The notes below the pieces were generated by a model. It was not told the DNA's origin. It searched no databases and was given only the letters and a program-made list of their open reading frames with translations. 64,000 nucleotides of DNA from Henriciella sp. (lineage in GTDB: Bacteria; Pseudomonadota; Alphaproteobacteria; Caulobacterales; Hyphomonadaceae): contig NZ_JAPYRE010000004.1 of assembly GCF_029936995.1 (NCBI RefSeq), positions 248,001 through 312,000 of the forward strand, written 5' to 3'. Below are positions 8,717-16,570 of this stretch, piece after piece. The first letter of the stretch is position 1. Each line of letters starts with the position of its first letter. Made by a program: the position numbers and the translations under genes.

Positions 8717-9175
8717 ATGAGCCAGAAGACAGATCATCACGTCATCCTGCGCATTGTCGCCAAGCCGCTGATCCCCATTATCGCGCTATTCGGCTTTTAT
8801 GTGCACTTTCACGGGGACTACAGCCCCGGCGGCGGTTTCCAGGCCGGGTGTATCATCGCTGTCTCGGTGATCCTGTATTCCCTGATCTTCGGCATTGCCC
8901 CGGCAATGCGCGCCGTGCCGCCGGCTTTTACAAGGTCGCTTGCAGCACTCGGCTTCCTGATCTTTGGCGGCGTCGGTGTCTGGGCGCTCCTGATGGGCGG
9001 CAATTATCTCGACTATGACGCGCTGTTCAACGAGCCGCCGGGCGGCCATGACGGTCAGCACTACGGCATTCTCATGGTCGAGTTGGGCGTGCTGTTCGCC
9101 GTGGCAGGCTCCATGCTGTCGATCTTCTATGCGTTTGCGGGCCGCGTTACTGAAATCAAGGATGAGGACTGGTAA
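8717..9175 (+). CDS. mrpB: Mrp-type Na+/H+ antiporter subunit B (MnhB domain)
   Basis: A 152-residue protein with four membrane helices and the MnhB signature FGFYVHFHGDYSPGGGFQAG. The ATG at 8717 directly follows the previous stop codon; the open frame runs further upstream but overlaps the preceding gene. The loop with NYLDYDALFNEPPGG is typical of this subunit. It ends on the ATG region of mrpC (1-bp overlap). Confidence 0.93.
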   Translation: MSQKTDHHVILRIVAKPLIPIIALFGFYVHFHGDYSPGGGFQAGCIIAVSVILYSLIFGIAPAMRAVPPAFTRSLAALGFLIFGGVGVWALLMGGNYLDYDALFNEPPGGHDGQHYGILMVELGVLFAVAGSMLSIFYAFAGRVTEIKDEDW

Positions 9176-9693
9176 TGCTGGAATTCATTCTGGAGCGCGG
9201 GAACTACTGGGCGATCATCGGCCTGATGATGATCGGGCTGTACACGCTGTTTGCCGCGACAAACCTGATCAAGCGTCTGGTGGGGCTGTCCATTTTCCAG
9301 ACATCCATCATCCTGTTCTATATCTCGCTCTCACGTATTGATGGCGGCACCGCGCCGATCCTCTATGGCAAGGACGCCAAGGGACACGGCGGCGGTCATG
9401 GAGAGGAGGCTGCGGCGGGACATGCTGCAGAGGCCACACATGGCGCAGCCGATGCCGCACACGGCGCAGCCAGTCACGGCATGGCGCATATCTATTCCAA
9501 CCCGCTGCCGCATGTCCTGATGCTGACAGCGATTGTTGTCGGTGTCGCGACGCTGGCGGTCGGTCTCGCGATCGTTGTGCGTATCCGCGAGGCTTACGGC
9601 ACGATCGAGAGCGATGAAATCCGTCAGATGGACCTGGACGTTGCGCTGGCGGAATACGCTGAAGATCATTCTGGTGAGGCGAACCCGGCATGA
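9175..9693 (+). CDS. mrpC: Mrp-type Na+/H+ antiporter subunit C with a His-rich loop insert
   Basis: A 172-residue NuoK-like subunit with three membrane helices: about residues 10-30, 36-56 (GLSIFQTSIILFYISLS) and 108-132 (HVLMLTAIVVGVATLAVGLA). Ordinary MrpC is about 110-125 residues; here the loop between helices 2 and 3 carries an insert (about residues 65-105) rich in Gly, Ala, Glu and His, with about ten histidines in roughly 40 residues. Similar His-rich loops are seen in metal transporters. The DEIRQMDLDVALAEYAEDH tail is cytoplasmic-looking. Overlaps mrpD by 4 bp. Confidence 0.9.
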   Translation: MLEFILERGNYWAIIGLMMIGLYTLFAATNLIKRLVGLSIFQTSIILFYISLSRIDGGTAPILYGKDAKGHGGGHGEEAAAGHAAEATHGAADAAHGAASHGMAHIYSNPLPHVLMLTAIVVGVATLAVGLAIVVRIREAYGTIESDEIRQMDLDVALAEYAEDHSGEANPA

Positions 9694-11225
9694 TGGACTG
9701 GATCCTGCAAATGGCGCCGGCATGGGCCGAAGCGCATGCCCCGGCGTTGATCGTCGTCCTGCCGCTTCTGGCCGGGCCGATCTGTGCTTTCCTGCCGGGC
9801 AAGGGGCGGATCGCCTGGTTGCTGACTGTGGCGGTGACAGCCCTCTGTACCCTGCTGGCGCTGGTGCTTCTGGCACAGGTGCGCTCGGTCGAGGGCGGGG
9901 CGATCATCTCATATGCAATGGGGGGCTGGGCCCCGCCACACGGTATCGAATTCCGCATTGATGCGCTGAATGTGCTCGTGCTCCTCCTGGTCAGCAGTAT
10001 TGCCTTCCTGACCAGCATATTCGGCTGGCCCACGATCCGCGCGGAAATCAATCAGGAAAAGCGCGCCATGTTCTTTGGCGCGTTCCAGGTCTGCTTCATG
10101 GGCCTGCTGGGCGTCACCTCAACGGGCGATGCGTTCAACCTCTTCGTCTTCCTCGAGCTATCCTCGATTGCGACTTACGTGCTTGTCGCCCTCGGCTCGG
10201 GCCGTGACAGGCGCGCACTGCCGGCCGCCATCGACTATCTGTTGATGGGCACGATCGGGGCGAGCTTCTATGTCTTCGGTGTCGGCTTCCTTTATGCTGC
10301 GACGGGCACGCTCAACATGGCCGACCTGGCCCTGCAGCTGCAGGATGTCGGTGGTAACCGGGCCGTCCAGGTAGGGTTTGCCTTCATTCTTGTCGGGCTT
10401 GGCCTGAAAGCGGCAATGTTCCCGCTGCACCAGTGGCTGCCAAACGCCTATTCCTACAGCCCCAGCTTCGTCACCGCCTTCCTTGCTGCGACAGCAACGA
10501 AGGTGGCGATCTATGCACTGGTGCGCTTCCTGTTCTCGGTTTTCTCGCTGGAATACATCTTCGAGGGCGCAAGCCTCGCCATGATCCTGATGCCGATGGG
10601 GATTGCTGCGATGCTGGCCTGTTCCTTCCAGGCGATCTTCCAGACAGACATACGCCGGACGCTTGCCTATTCTTCCGTGGCGCAGGTCGGTTACATGCTG
10701 CTGGGTATCTCGCTCGGCACGGCTGTCGGCGTTTCGGCGGGCCTGTTCCATCTGGTCAACCACGCGCTGATGAAAGGCGCACTGTTCATGGCGGTCGCCG
10801 GTGTTGTGCTGACCTATCAGGGCACCCGCATTCATGACTTTGCAGGCCTTGGGCGGGCGGCTCCCTGGACGATGACGGCCTTCGCTATTGCTGCGCTGTC
10901 GCTTATCGGTGTGCCGCTGACAGCCGGCTTCCAGTCCAAGTTCGCGCTGGTTTCAGCACTGCTGGCAAGCGGTTGGTGGTGGGCTGCCCTGATCGTCGTA
11001 TTCTCGAGTGTGCTGGCGGTTGTCTATATGGGCCGCATCCTTGAGGCGGTTTTCTTCAAGGCACCGAACAATCCGCACAAGGAACACAAGGAAGCCCCGC
11101 TTCTCCTGCTTATTCCACTCTGGGTTCTGGCGCTCGCCAATATCTGGGTCGGGGTGAACGGCAGCTTCGTTTCCGGGCTGGCCGATGACGCTGCCGCAGC
11201 CCTGTTTATCGGAGGTCTCCAATGA
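9690..11225 (+). CDS. mrpD: Mrp-type Na+/H+ antiporter subunit D (first of three MrpD-like proteins)
   Basis: A 511-residue, about 14-helix subunit of the NuoL/M/N antiporter family. The proton-pathway residues expected of the family are visible: Glu in FNLFVFLELSSIATY (about 156), Lys and His in GLGLKAAMFPLHQWLPNAYS (Lys about 240, His about 247), and a second Lys in HLVNHALMKGALFM. This is probably the main antiport subunit of the complex. It overlaps the next MrpD-like gene by 4 bp. Confidence 0.93.
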   Translation: MMDWILQMAPAWAEAHAPALIVVLPLLAGPICAFLPGKGRIAWLLTVAVTALCTLLALVLLAQVRSVEGGAIISYAMGGWAPPHGIEFRIDALNVLVLLLVSSIAFLTSIFGWPTIRAEINQEKRAMFFGAFQVCFMGLLGVTSTGDAFNLFVFLELSSIATYVLVALGSGRDRRALPAAIDYLLMGTIGASFYVFGVGFLYAATGTLNMADLALQLQDVGGNRAVQVGFAFILVGLGLKAAMFPLHQWLPNAYSYSPSFVTAFLAATATKVAIYALVRFLFSVFSLEYIFEGASLAMILMPMGIAAMLACSFQAIFQTDIRRTLAYSSVAQVGYMLLGISLGTAVGVSAGLFHLVNHALMKGALFMAVAGVVLTYQGTRIHDFAGLGRAAPWTMTAFAIAALSLIGVPLTAGFQSKFALVSALLASGWWWAALIVVFSSVLAVVYMGRILEAVFFKAPNNPHKEHKEAPLLLLIPLWVLALANIWVGVNGSFVSGLADDAAAALFIGGLQ

Positions 11226-12703
11226 GCGGTGAGCTTCTGATTCTCGCGGCGCTTATCATCCCGCTTGTCACCGGTGCCGGTATCTTCATCTTCGGCAAGC
11301 TGCCGGACATCCGTGAGGGTGTCACACTGGTCGGCGCAGCGCTTCTGTTTGCCACAGCCATCGGGCTGGCCATGTCGGTCGGTACCGGGGCTTCGGCACA
11401 GTTCTTCCTTGGCACAGCTGTGCCCGGTCTCGACTTCGCCTTCGAGATGGAGCCACTGGGCGCCATGTTCGCGCTGGTGGCGAGCGGGCTGTGGATCGTC
11501 AACAGCTTCTATTCCATCGGCTATATGCGTGGCGGCAAGGAGCGGCACCAGACGCGTTTCTATATCTGTTTCGCCATCGCCCTGATGGGCGCGATGGGCG
11601 TTGCCATGGCGTCGAACCTGTTCACCCTGTTCGTCTTCTATGAAGTGCTGACGCTGTCGACCTTCCCGCTAGTGGCCCACAAGGGCACCGCGGAGGCGCT
11701 GCGCGGCGGACGTATCTACCTGATGACGCTGCTGGCGACCTCGATCGGGCTTTTCCTGGTTGGTATCATCTGGACGGCGACACTGGCAGGCAGCATGGAT
11801 TTCGTGCCTGGCGGCCTTCTTGCCGGTGTCGATGGTGTGACGCCACTCATTGCGAGCGCGCTACTCATCCTGTTTGCCTTCGGTATCGGCAAGGCTGCGC
11901 TGATGCCGATCCATTTCTGGCTGCCAAACGCCATGGTCGCGCCAACGCCGGTTTCGGCGCTGCTGCATGCCGTGGCCGTTGTGAAGGCCGGTGTGTTCAC
12001 CATGGCCAAGGTCGGGGTCTACGTCTTCGGGCTCGACCTGCTGAAAGAGACGCCTGCGCGGGACTTTGTACTGGCAGTAGCGTGTTTCACGATTGTTGTC
12101 GCCTCGCTGGTGGCTCTCACCAAGGACAACCTCAAGGCACGGCTTGCCTATTCGACGATTGGCCAGCTTGCCTATGTCACAGCGGGGGTGATGCTGGCGA
12201 CCACAGCAGGCGTCATGGGCGGCAGTCTCCAGATTGCCGCGCACGCCTTTGGCAAGATTACGCTCTTCATGTGTGCCGGTGCCATCTATGTCGCGACCGG
12301 CAAGGCGCAGATTTCGGAGATGCGCGGGCTGGGGCGGCGTATGCCCTGGGTGTTTGGGGCGTTCCTCGTCGGGTCGCTGTCAATTATCGGGATTCCGCCT
12401 TTTGCGGGCACGTGGCCGAAGGTCATGCTGATGCTTGGGTCGGCTGATACCGGCGATGCCTATGTCGCGTGGGTTCTGATTCTCTCGTCGTTGCTGAACA
12501 TTGCCTATCTTCTGCCGATTGCCTTCATCGGCCTGATGCCGCCAAAAGGCACGCCGGAACCTGTGGCTTATAAACGGCCCGGTGGTGCGCCGATGTTCAC
12601 TGTGGCAGCGCCGGTCTTTACCGCTTTCGGGACCCTCGTCCTCTTTTTCTTCATGGGCGAGCTCTATGATTTCCTTCTGCCAGCTATTGGAGGCCAGCCA
12701 TGA
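11222..12703 (+). CDS. MrpD/NuoM-like proton-conducting membrane subunit (second)
   Basis: A 493-residue paralogue of the preceding protein. It retains the family Glu in SNLFTLFVFYEVLTLSTFPL and Lys in GIGKAALMPIHFWLPNAMV, followed by APTPVSALLHAVAVVKAGV, a stretch typical of NuoL/M and MbhH/MrpA-type subunits. It may therefore provide the second proton channel that the N-terminus of large MrpA provides in classical operons. Start and end overlap the neighbouring genes by 4 bp each, indicating coupled translation and equal production. Confidence 0.88.
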   Translation: MSGELLILAALIIPLVTGAGIFIFGKLPDIREGVTLVGAALLFATAIGLAMSVGTGASAQFFLGTAVPGLDFAFEMEPLGAMFALVASGLWIVNSFYSIGYMRGGKERHQTRFYICFAIALMGAMGVAMASNLFTLFVFYEVLTLSTFPLVAHKGTAEALRGGRIYLMTLLATSIGLFLVGIIWTATLAGSMDFVPGGLLAGVDGVTPLIASALLILFAFGIGKAALMPIHFWLPNAMVAPTPVSALLHAVAVVKAGVFTMAKVGVYVFGLDLLKETPARDFVLAVACFTIVVASLVALTKDNLKARLAYSTIGQLAYVTAGVMLATTAGVMGGSLQIAAHAFGKITLFMCAGAIYVATGKAQISEMRGLGRRMPWVFGAFLVGSLSIIGIPPFAGTWPKVMLMLGSADTGDAYVAWVLILSSLLNIAYLLPIAFIGLMPPKGTPEPVAYKRPGGAPMFTVAAPVFTAFGTLVLFFFMGELYDFLLPAIGGQP

Positions 12704-13086
12704 GCGATCCCGCCAAGCCGCCCCATCTGAGCGATCATGGTGAACATGAGCTGCCTGATGACAGCTACACCACACCGACAGCGAAATTCCTTTTCGGCTG
12801 GACATCGAAGCCGTGGACAAGCCGCCTCCTGCTGATCGTCACTGTCTTGATTTCGCTTATCCTGATCGGGCTGGAACCGCTGCTGGAGGCCCTTTCGGGC
12901 GAGGGGCATCATTTCCGCCATACCTATTTCGATATCGACGCGATCACCGCGTTCCATGCCTGGTGGGGCTTCGGATCTTTCACGCTGGTCGTGCTCGCAG
13001 GCTGGCCGCTCGGCCGTCTCATGCGCCGGCGGGAAGACTACTATGACGACGAAGCAGAACCGGCTGGCGAGGAGCCCCACGCATGA
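12700..13086 (+). CDS. Small two-helix membrane protein embedded in the Mrp operon, function unknown
   Basis: A 128-residue protein with two predicted membrane helices (about 41-62 and 84-106), a charged N-terminus (HLSDHGEHELPDD) and an acidic C-terminus (RREDYYDDEAEPAGEEPH). The intervening segment, GHHFRHTYFDIDAITAFHAW, holds several His residues. It does not match any of the seven classical Mrp subunits that I know. Its 4-bp overlaps with MrpD-like genes on both sides make it very likely to be an accessory or assembly subunit of this antiporter complex. Confidence 0.75.
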   Translation: MSDPAKPPHLSDHGEHELPDDSYTTPTAKFLFGWTSKPWTSRLLLIVTVLISLILIGLEPLLEALSGEGHHFRHTYFDIDAITAFHAWWGFGSFTLVVLAGWPLGRLMRRREDYYDDEAEPAGEEPHA

Positions 13087-14831
13087 GTGAGCTGATTTCC
13101 TCCATAAACCCGGGTCTCATCCTGATCCTGGCCGGTATCCTGGCAGGTCTGGTGCCCATGCAGCGTGCGCGCCAGGCGCTGACGCTGACAGCCCCGGTCA
13201 TTGGCCTTTTGCTGCTGCTGGCCGCCCCGCGTGAGACCGATCTCGCCACGATGAGCCTCATGGGCTTCGACATGGTGCTTTACCGGGTCGACTCGCTTTC
13301 CTTCATTTTCGGGCTCGCTTTCCTCATCGCGGCGTTCATCAATGCCGTCTACTCGTTGCACAATGACAGCCAGCTCGAGGATTCGATGGCGCTGTCCTAT
13401 ATGGGCGCAGCCGTGGCGGCCTGTTTCTGCGGCGACTTCATCAGCCTGTTTGTCTTCTGGGAACTGACGGCAGTCACGTCGGTCTTCCTGATTTTCCTGT
13501 CAGGCACGAATGCGGCCTACAAGGCAGGGATGCGCTATCTGGGCCTGCATGTCCTGTCTGGCGTGATGCTCCTTTTCGGGGCGATGCTGCTCTATTTCGA
13601 CACCGGCGATCTTGGCATACGCCAGCTCGAGCTTGGTAATCCGGGTGTGCTGCTCATCTTTCTGGCGCTGGGTATCAAGGCAGGCTTTCCCTTCCTGCAC
13701 ACCTGGCTTGCAGACGCCTATCCCAAGGCGACAGTCACCGGCACGGTGATCCTGTCGGCCTTCACCACAAAGCTCGCCATCTATGCGCTGGCGCGGATGT
13801 TCCCCGGAGAGCAGAGCCTGATCTGGATCGGCGCGATCATGACTGTCTATCCGGTCTTCTTCGCCGTGGTCGAAAATGACCTGCGCAAGGTGCTGTCCTT
13901 CTCGCTGAACAACCAGCTCGGCTTCATGGTCTGTGCGATCGGGGTGGGTACGCCGCTGGCGCTGAATGGCGCGGCTGCCCACGCCTTCTGCCACATCATG
14001 TACAAATCGCTCCTGTTCATGAGCATGGGCGCCGTGCTCTACCGCACAGGCACGACCAAGGCGACAGAGCTTGGCGGGCTTTACCGCACCATGCCCTGGA
14101 CAACGGTTTTCTGCCTGATTGGGGCCGCCTCGATCTCGGCGTTCCCGCTTTTCTCCGGCTTCGTCTCGAAGTCCCTGACCATGAGCGCCGTCGCCGGCGG
14201 AGGTTTCCTGATCCCGTTCCTGATGCTTCTGTTCGCCTCGGCTGGCGTGCTGGAGCATTCCGGCATCAAGATCCCGTACTTCGCCTTCTTTGGCCATGAC
14301 AGTGGCAAGCGCCCGCGTGAGGCGCCGTTCAACATGCTGCTCGCCATGGGGGCTGCGGCCTTCATCTGTGTCGGCGTCGGGCTTCCGGCCTTTTTGCCGG
14401 GCTTTGGCTTCGACTGGCTCTATTCCATCGTGCCGTATGCCGATGATCCGTACACGCAAGGCTACGAGCCTTACACAGCGGATCACATCCTGACCCAGAT
14501 GCAGCTCCTGATGCTGGCCATATTCGCCTTCGTCATCCTGCAACGTATTGGCGCGTATCCGCCGGAGAAGCGCGGGATCATCCTCGATACCGACATTCTC
14601 TGGCGCAAGGTTGGCTATGGGCTGGCCCGGTGGAGCGGGTCTGTCTGGCAAAAGGCTGGCCCCGCTCTGACTGGCGTATTCGGCGGCCTTTCAGCACGCG
14701 CCTTCACGCGCCTGGAAGCTGCGTTCAGCCCGCGGGGCACGCTGGCGAGAGGCGGACTCTATAACGGCATGGCTGTCTGGACTGCAGTTCTCCTTGGGCT
14801 GGCGCTGGTCGTGGCGTTCTTTATTCGCTAG
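13083..14831 (+). CDS. MrpD/NuoL-like proton-conducting membrane subunit (third)
   Basis: The last gene of the operon, 582 residues. It has the antiporter-family core: Glu in FISLFVFWELTAVTSVFLI, Lys and His in GIKAGFPFLHTWLADAYPKA, and HIMYKSLLFMSMGAV with a second Lys. It is longer than MrpD (about 500), with an extended C-terminus containing a final membrane helix (MAVWTAVLLGLALVVAFFI), which recalls the lateral helix regions of NuoL-type subunits, although a true lateral helix cannot be proved here. With three such subunits the complex could have three proton/cation half-channels. Confidence 0.88.
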   Translation: MSELISSINPGLILILAGILAGLVPMQRARQALTLTAPVIGLLLLLAAPRETDLATMSLMGFDMVLYRVDSLSFIFGLAFLIAAFINAVYSLHNDSQLEDSMALSYMGAAVAACFCGDFISLFVFWELTAVTSVFLIFLSGTNAAYKAGMRYLGLHVLSGVMLLFGAMLLYFDTGDLGIRQLELGNPGVLLIFLALGIKAGFPFLHTWLADAYPKATVTGTVILSAFTTKLAIYALARMFPGEQSLIWIGAIMTVYPVFFAVVENDLRKVLSFSLNNQLGFMVCAIGVGTPLALNGAAAHAFCHIMYKSLLFMSMGAVLYRTGTTKATELGGLYRTMPWTTVFCLIGAASISAFPLFSGFVSKSLTMSAVAGGGFLIPFLMLLFASAGVLEHSGIKIPYFAFFGHDSGKRPREAPFNMLLAMGAAAFICVGVGLPAFLPGFGFDWLYSIVPYADDPYTQGYEPYTADHILTQMQLLMLAIFAFVILQRIGAYPPEKRGIILDTDILWRKVGYGLARWSGSVWQKAGPALTGVFGGLSARAFTRLEAAFSPRGTLARGGLYNGMAVWTAVLLGLALVVAFFIR

Positions 14832-14861
14832 CGGCAGGATATTGTTCGTTAAAAGCAGAGC

Positions 14862-14886
14862 CAGTCCGCGCAAGTCGTGCGGACTG
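14862..14886 (+). terminator. Hairpin downstream of the Mrp operon
   Basis: An 8-bp perfect stem (CAGTCCGC at 14862-14869, GCGGACTG at 14879-14886) with a 9-nt loop, 30 bp after the last Mrp gene and followed by a weak CTTTGCT stretch. Likely the 3' end of the Mrp transcript. Confidence 0.45.
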
Positions 14887-14952
14887 CTTTGCTAACATAT
14901 ATCATGATACCGCTGCACTAGACTGCGATTTAAGAATAGAAACTGATATAGC

Positions 14953-14983
14953 TTGCGTTTACGCTGTGCTGTGTTTTTATAAT
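14953..14983 (+). promoter_or_regulatory. Candidate promoter of mucR
   Basis: A perfect TATAAT at 14978-14983 lies 35 bp before the GTG start of mucR, with TTGCGT at 14953-14958 as a loose -35 (19-bp spacer) or GTTTAC at 14957-14962 (15-bp spacer). The surrounding 100 bp are AT-rich with several TA steps, the kind of sequence MucR proteins bind, so autoregulation is plausible but not shown. Confidence 0.45.
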
Positions 14984-15018
14984 GACTTTGTAATCACAAA
15001 TAAAAGCTGGAGTAGACC

Positions 15019-15435
15019 GTGGACGCACCCGTAGAAAATGGCGTTACGCCCGTGACTGACCCGCTGGAACTGACGACAGAAATCGTCGCCGCCTATGTCA
15101 GCAATAATCCCGTTCAGAGTAGTGAACTCTCCAATATTATCCGCAATGTGCACGCTACCCTGACCGGGCTGTCCAGCACGCCTGTGGAGACTGTCGAGGC
15201 CAAGCCCGCCATTCCCGTGAAGAAGTCGGTGACGGATGACTACATCGTCTGCCTCGAAGACGGGAAGAAGTTCAAGTCGCTCAAGCGCCACTTGCGCGCG
15301 AAGTATGACATGACCCCCGAAGAATACCGTGAAAAGTGGGGGCTGCCGTATGATTATCCCATGGTCGCGCCGAGCTATGCTCGTAAACGCTCCAAGCTTG
15401 CCAAGCAAATGGGCCTGGGAACAGGCAAGAAGTAG
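15019..15435 (+). CDS. MucR/Ros family transcriptional regulator
   Basis: A 138-residue protein with GTG start. The C-terminal half is the Ros/MucR DNA-binding domain: [18 protein letters not shown] (about 75-92), then [20 protein letters not shown] and a basic tail. In canonical Ros the zinc is held by Cys-Cys-His-His; here the second Cys is Asp (CLED) and the second His position is occupied by AKYD residues, so zinc binding is uncertain, as in other zinc-free family members. The N-terminal half (about 15-50) is the oligomerisation region. MucR proteins are global, often H-NS-like silencers and autoregulators in alphaproteobacteria. Confidence 0.9.
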   Translation: MDAPVENGVTPVTDPLELTTEIVAAYVSNNPVQSSELSNIIRNVHATLTGLSSTPVETVEAKPAIPVKKSVTDDYIVCLEDGKKFKSLKRHLRAKYDMTPEEYREKWGLPYDYPMVAPSYARKRSKLAKQMGLGTGKK

Positions 15436-15451
15436 AAGAGTGCTTTGTCGA

Positions 15452-15512
15452 ATACTTCATTTCGGGTTCAAAACGAAACGTTTCGCATCCGAAATGAAGT
15501 ATATGTTTCATT
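15452..15512. repeat. Nested inverted-repeat array between mucR and the PAS gene
   Basis: A perfect 14-bp inverted repeat (15452-15465 and 15489-15502) encloses a 12-bp perfect palindrome, CGAAACGTTTCG at 15474-15485. The right arm overlaps a third palindrome, AATGAA-N8-TTCATT (15493-15512). The half-site TTTCG or its complement CGAAA occurs four times in 32 bp. It lies 16 bp after the mucR stop and about 90 bp before the next gene, and a T6 run follows at 15521. It may be an operator cluster for the PAS gene, or a long-stem terminator. Confidence 0.6.
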
Positions 15513-15600
15513 AAAGTTAATTTTTTACATGGCAGAGACTTGCCGCCGGAATCGAATTCCGCCACACCAGTGATATCGCATCACCACGGGGGTGGCTCAC

Positions 15601-16095
15601 ATGATCAGGCAAGGTGGATTTCGGGGGCTTTCCAGAGCCCAGAAAGAGATCATCGGACACTGGGAGGCCGTGCGCGGGGACCGTAGTCTTCCGGGCAAGA
15701 GCGACATCGATCCCGGCGCGCTACGGACGCATCTGGCTTCCATCTCGATAATTGAGTTGAGTGCGCATGGGGAGGCACGGTTCCGCATTGCCGGATCCGG
15801 TCTGCGCCGGATGCTCGGCGGCGAGATGCGCGGGCGTTTTCTGAACGAACTGGAAAGCGATCTGGCGGCGATGTGGTCACTGGGGCTGAACGGCGCTATC
15901 CGGCGGGCAGAGCCAGTCGGCGGTATTGTGGAGCGTTCCAAGGATCAGCATGCTTGGCTGCGTCTTCCGCTCGAGGCGGAGAATGGCGCGCGTAACCTGG
16001 TCATGTGTCATGACGTCCTTTTGTCCAATCGCAAGCCGGAAAGACCTGAGCACGAAGACTTCCTGTCCGCTCTTACAAGAGGTCTGGCGGCCTGA
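15601..16095 (+). CDS. PAS domain-containing protein (PAS_5-like)
   Basis: About 164 residues, almost entirely one domain: LSRAQKEIIGHWEAVRGDRSLPGKSDIDP, then a PAS-like sheet (FRIAGSGLRRMLGGEMRGRFL). This is the alphaproteobacterial PAS_5-type family, small proteins with no output domain whose role is not known. ATG 15601 is chosen; GTG 15592 would add MAH. The gene lies behind the nested palindromes described upstream, which could control it. Confidence 0.78.
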   Translation: MIRQGGFRGLSRAQKEIIGHWEAVRGDRSLPGKSDIDPGALRTHLASISIIELSAHGEARFRIAGSGLRRMLGGEMRGRFLNELESDLAAMWSLGLNGAIRRAEPVGGIVERSKDQHAWLRLPLEAENGARNLVMCHDVLLSNRKPERPEHEDFLSALTRGLAA

Positions 16096-16186
16096 CTTTA
16101 TTGGGATTGATTTCCCGAAATAGGAAAAATATCCTACACCCTGTCCGGAGGGCCTAGTATGGTCTTTCAGACACAGGGAGATGGAT

Positions 16187-16570
16187 ATGAAACGAGTGGC
16201 ACATCATAATGACATACATAATGTTCGCCTCGCGGCGGGCCTGACAGGGTTTGCGTTAAGGCTTCCGGCTGAAACGATCCTGTCCTTCGACCAGCGTGAG
16301 CACAGGATTGCGCGGGCCCGCCAGGTGGCTATGTATCTCTGTCATGTCGTGCTGGGGATGAGCCTGGCGCGGATTGCCACGGCGATGGGGCGGGATCGTT
16401 CAACCGTGGCGCATGGCTGCCACCGGGTCGAGGATTTCCGTGACGATCCTGAAATTGATGCCTGGCTGGATGATCTTGAGAGCCGCCTCAGGGTGGCTGC
16501 CAATCCGGTAGATGTTACCCGTTGCCAGGCACACCGTCAGACACCGGCTGAGCGTCTGCAGCTGATTTGA
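16187..16570 (+). CDS. Free-standing DnaA domain IV-like protein
   Basis: About 127 residues. The core, REHRIARARQVAMYLCHVVL followed by MSLARIATAMGRDRSTVAHGCHRVED, matches the C-terminal DNA-binding domain of DnaA, including the GRDxSTVxH signature that reads DnaA boxes. There is no AAA+ ATPase part. ATG 16187 is preferred over 16181 because GGGAG (16176-16180) is then 6 nt away rather than touching. It might bind DnaA boxes and compete with DnaA at the origin or at promoters; this is an inference. Its 3' end overlaps the convergent sufE by 56 bp. Confidence 0.82.
   Translation: MKRVAHHNDIHNVRLAAGLTGFALRLPAETILSFDQREHRIARARQVAMYLCHVVLGMSLARIATAMGRDRSTVAHGCHRVEDFRDDPEIDAWLDDLESRLRVAANPVDVTRCQAHRQTPAERLQLI

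Noticed and set aside
13500-14651. A 383-codon minus-strand frame inside the third MrpD-like gene
   Set aside because: Antisense shadow of a GC-rich gene: no ribosome site, no recognisable domain, and the translation is dominated by Arg, Asp, Gly and His.
16121-16136. TAGGA-N6-TCCTA inverted repeat before the DnaA-like gene
   Set aside because: Only 5-bp arms in a single copy; too short to claim as an operator, although the AT-rich position before a gene is suggestive.
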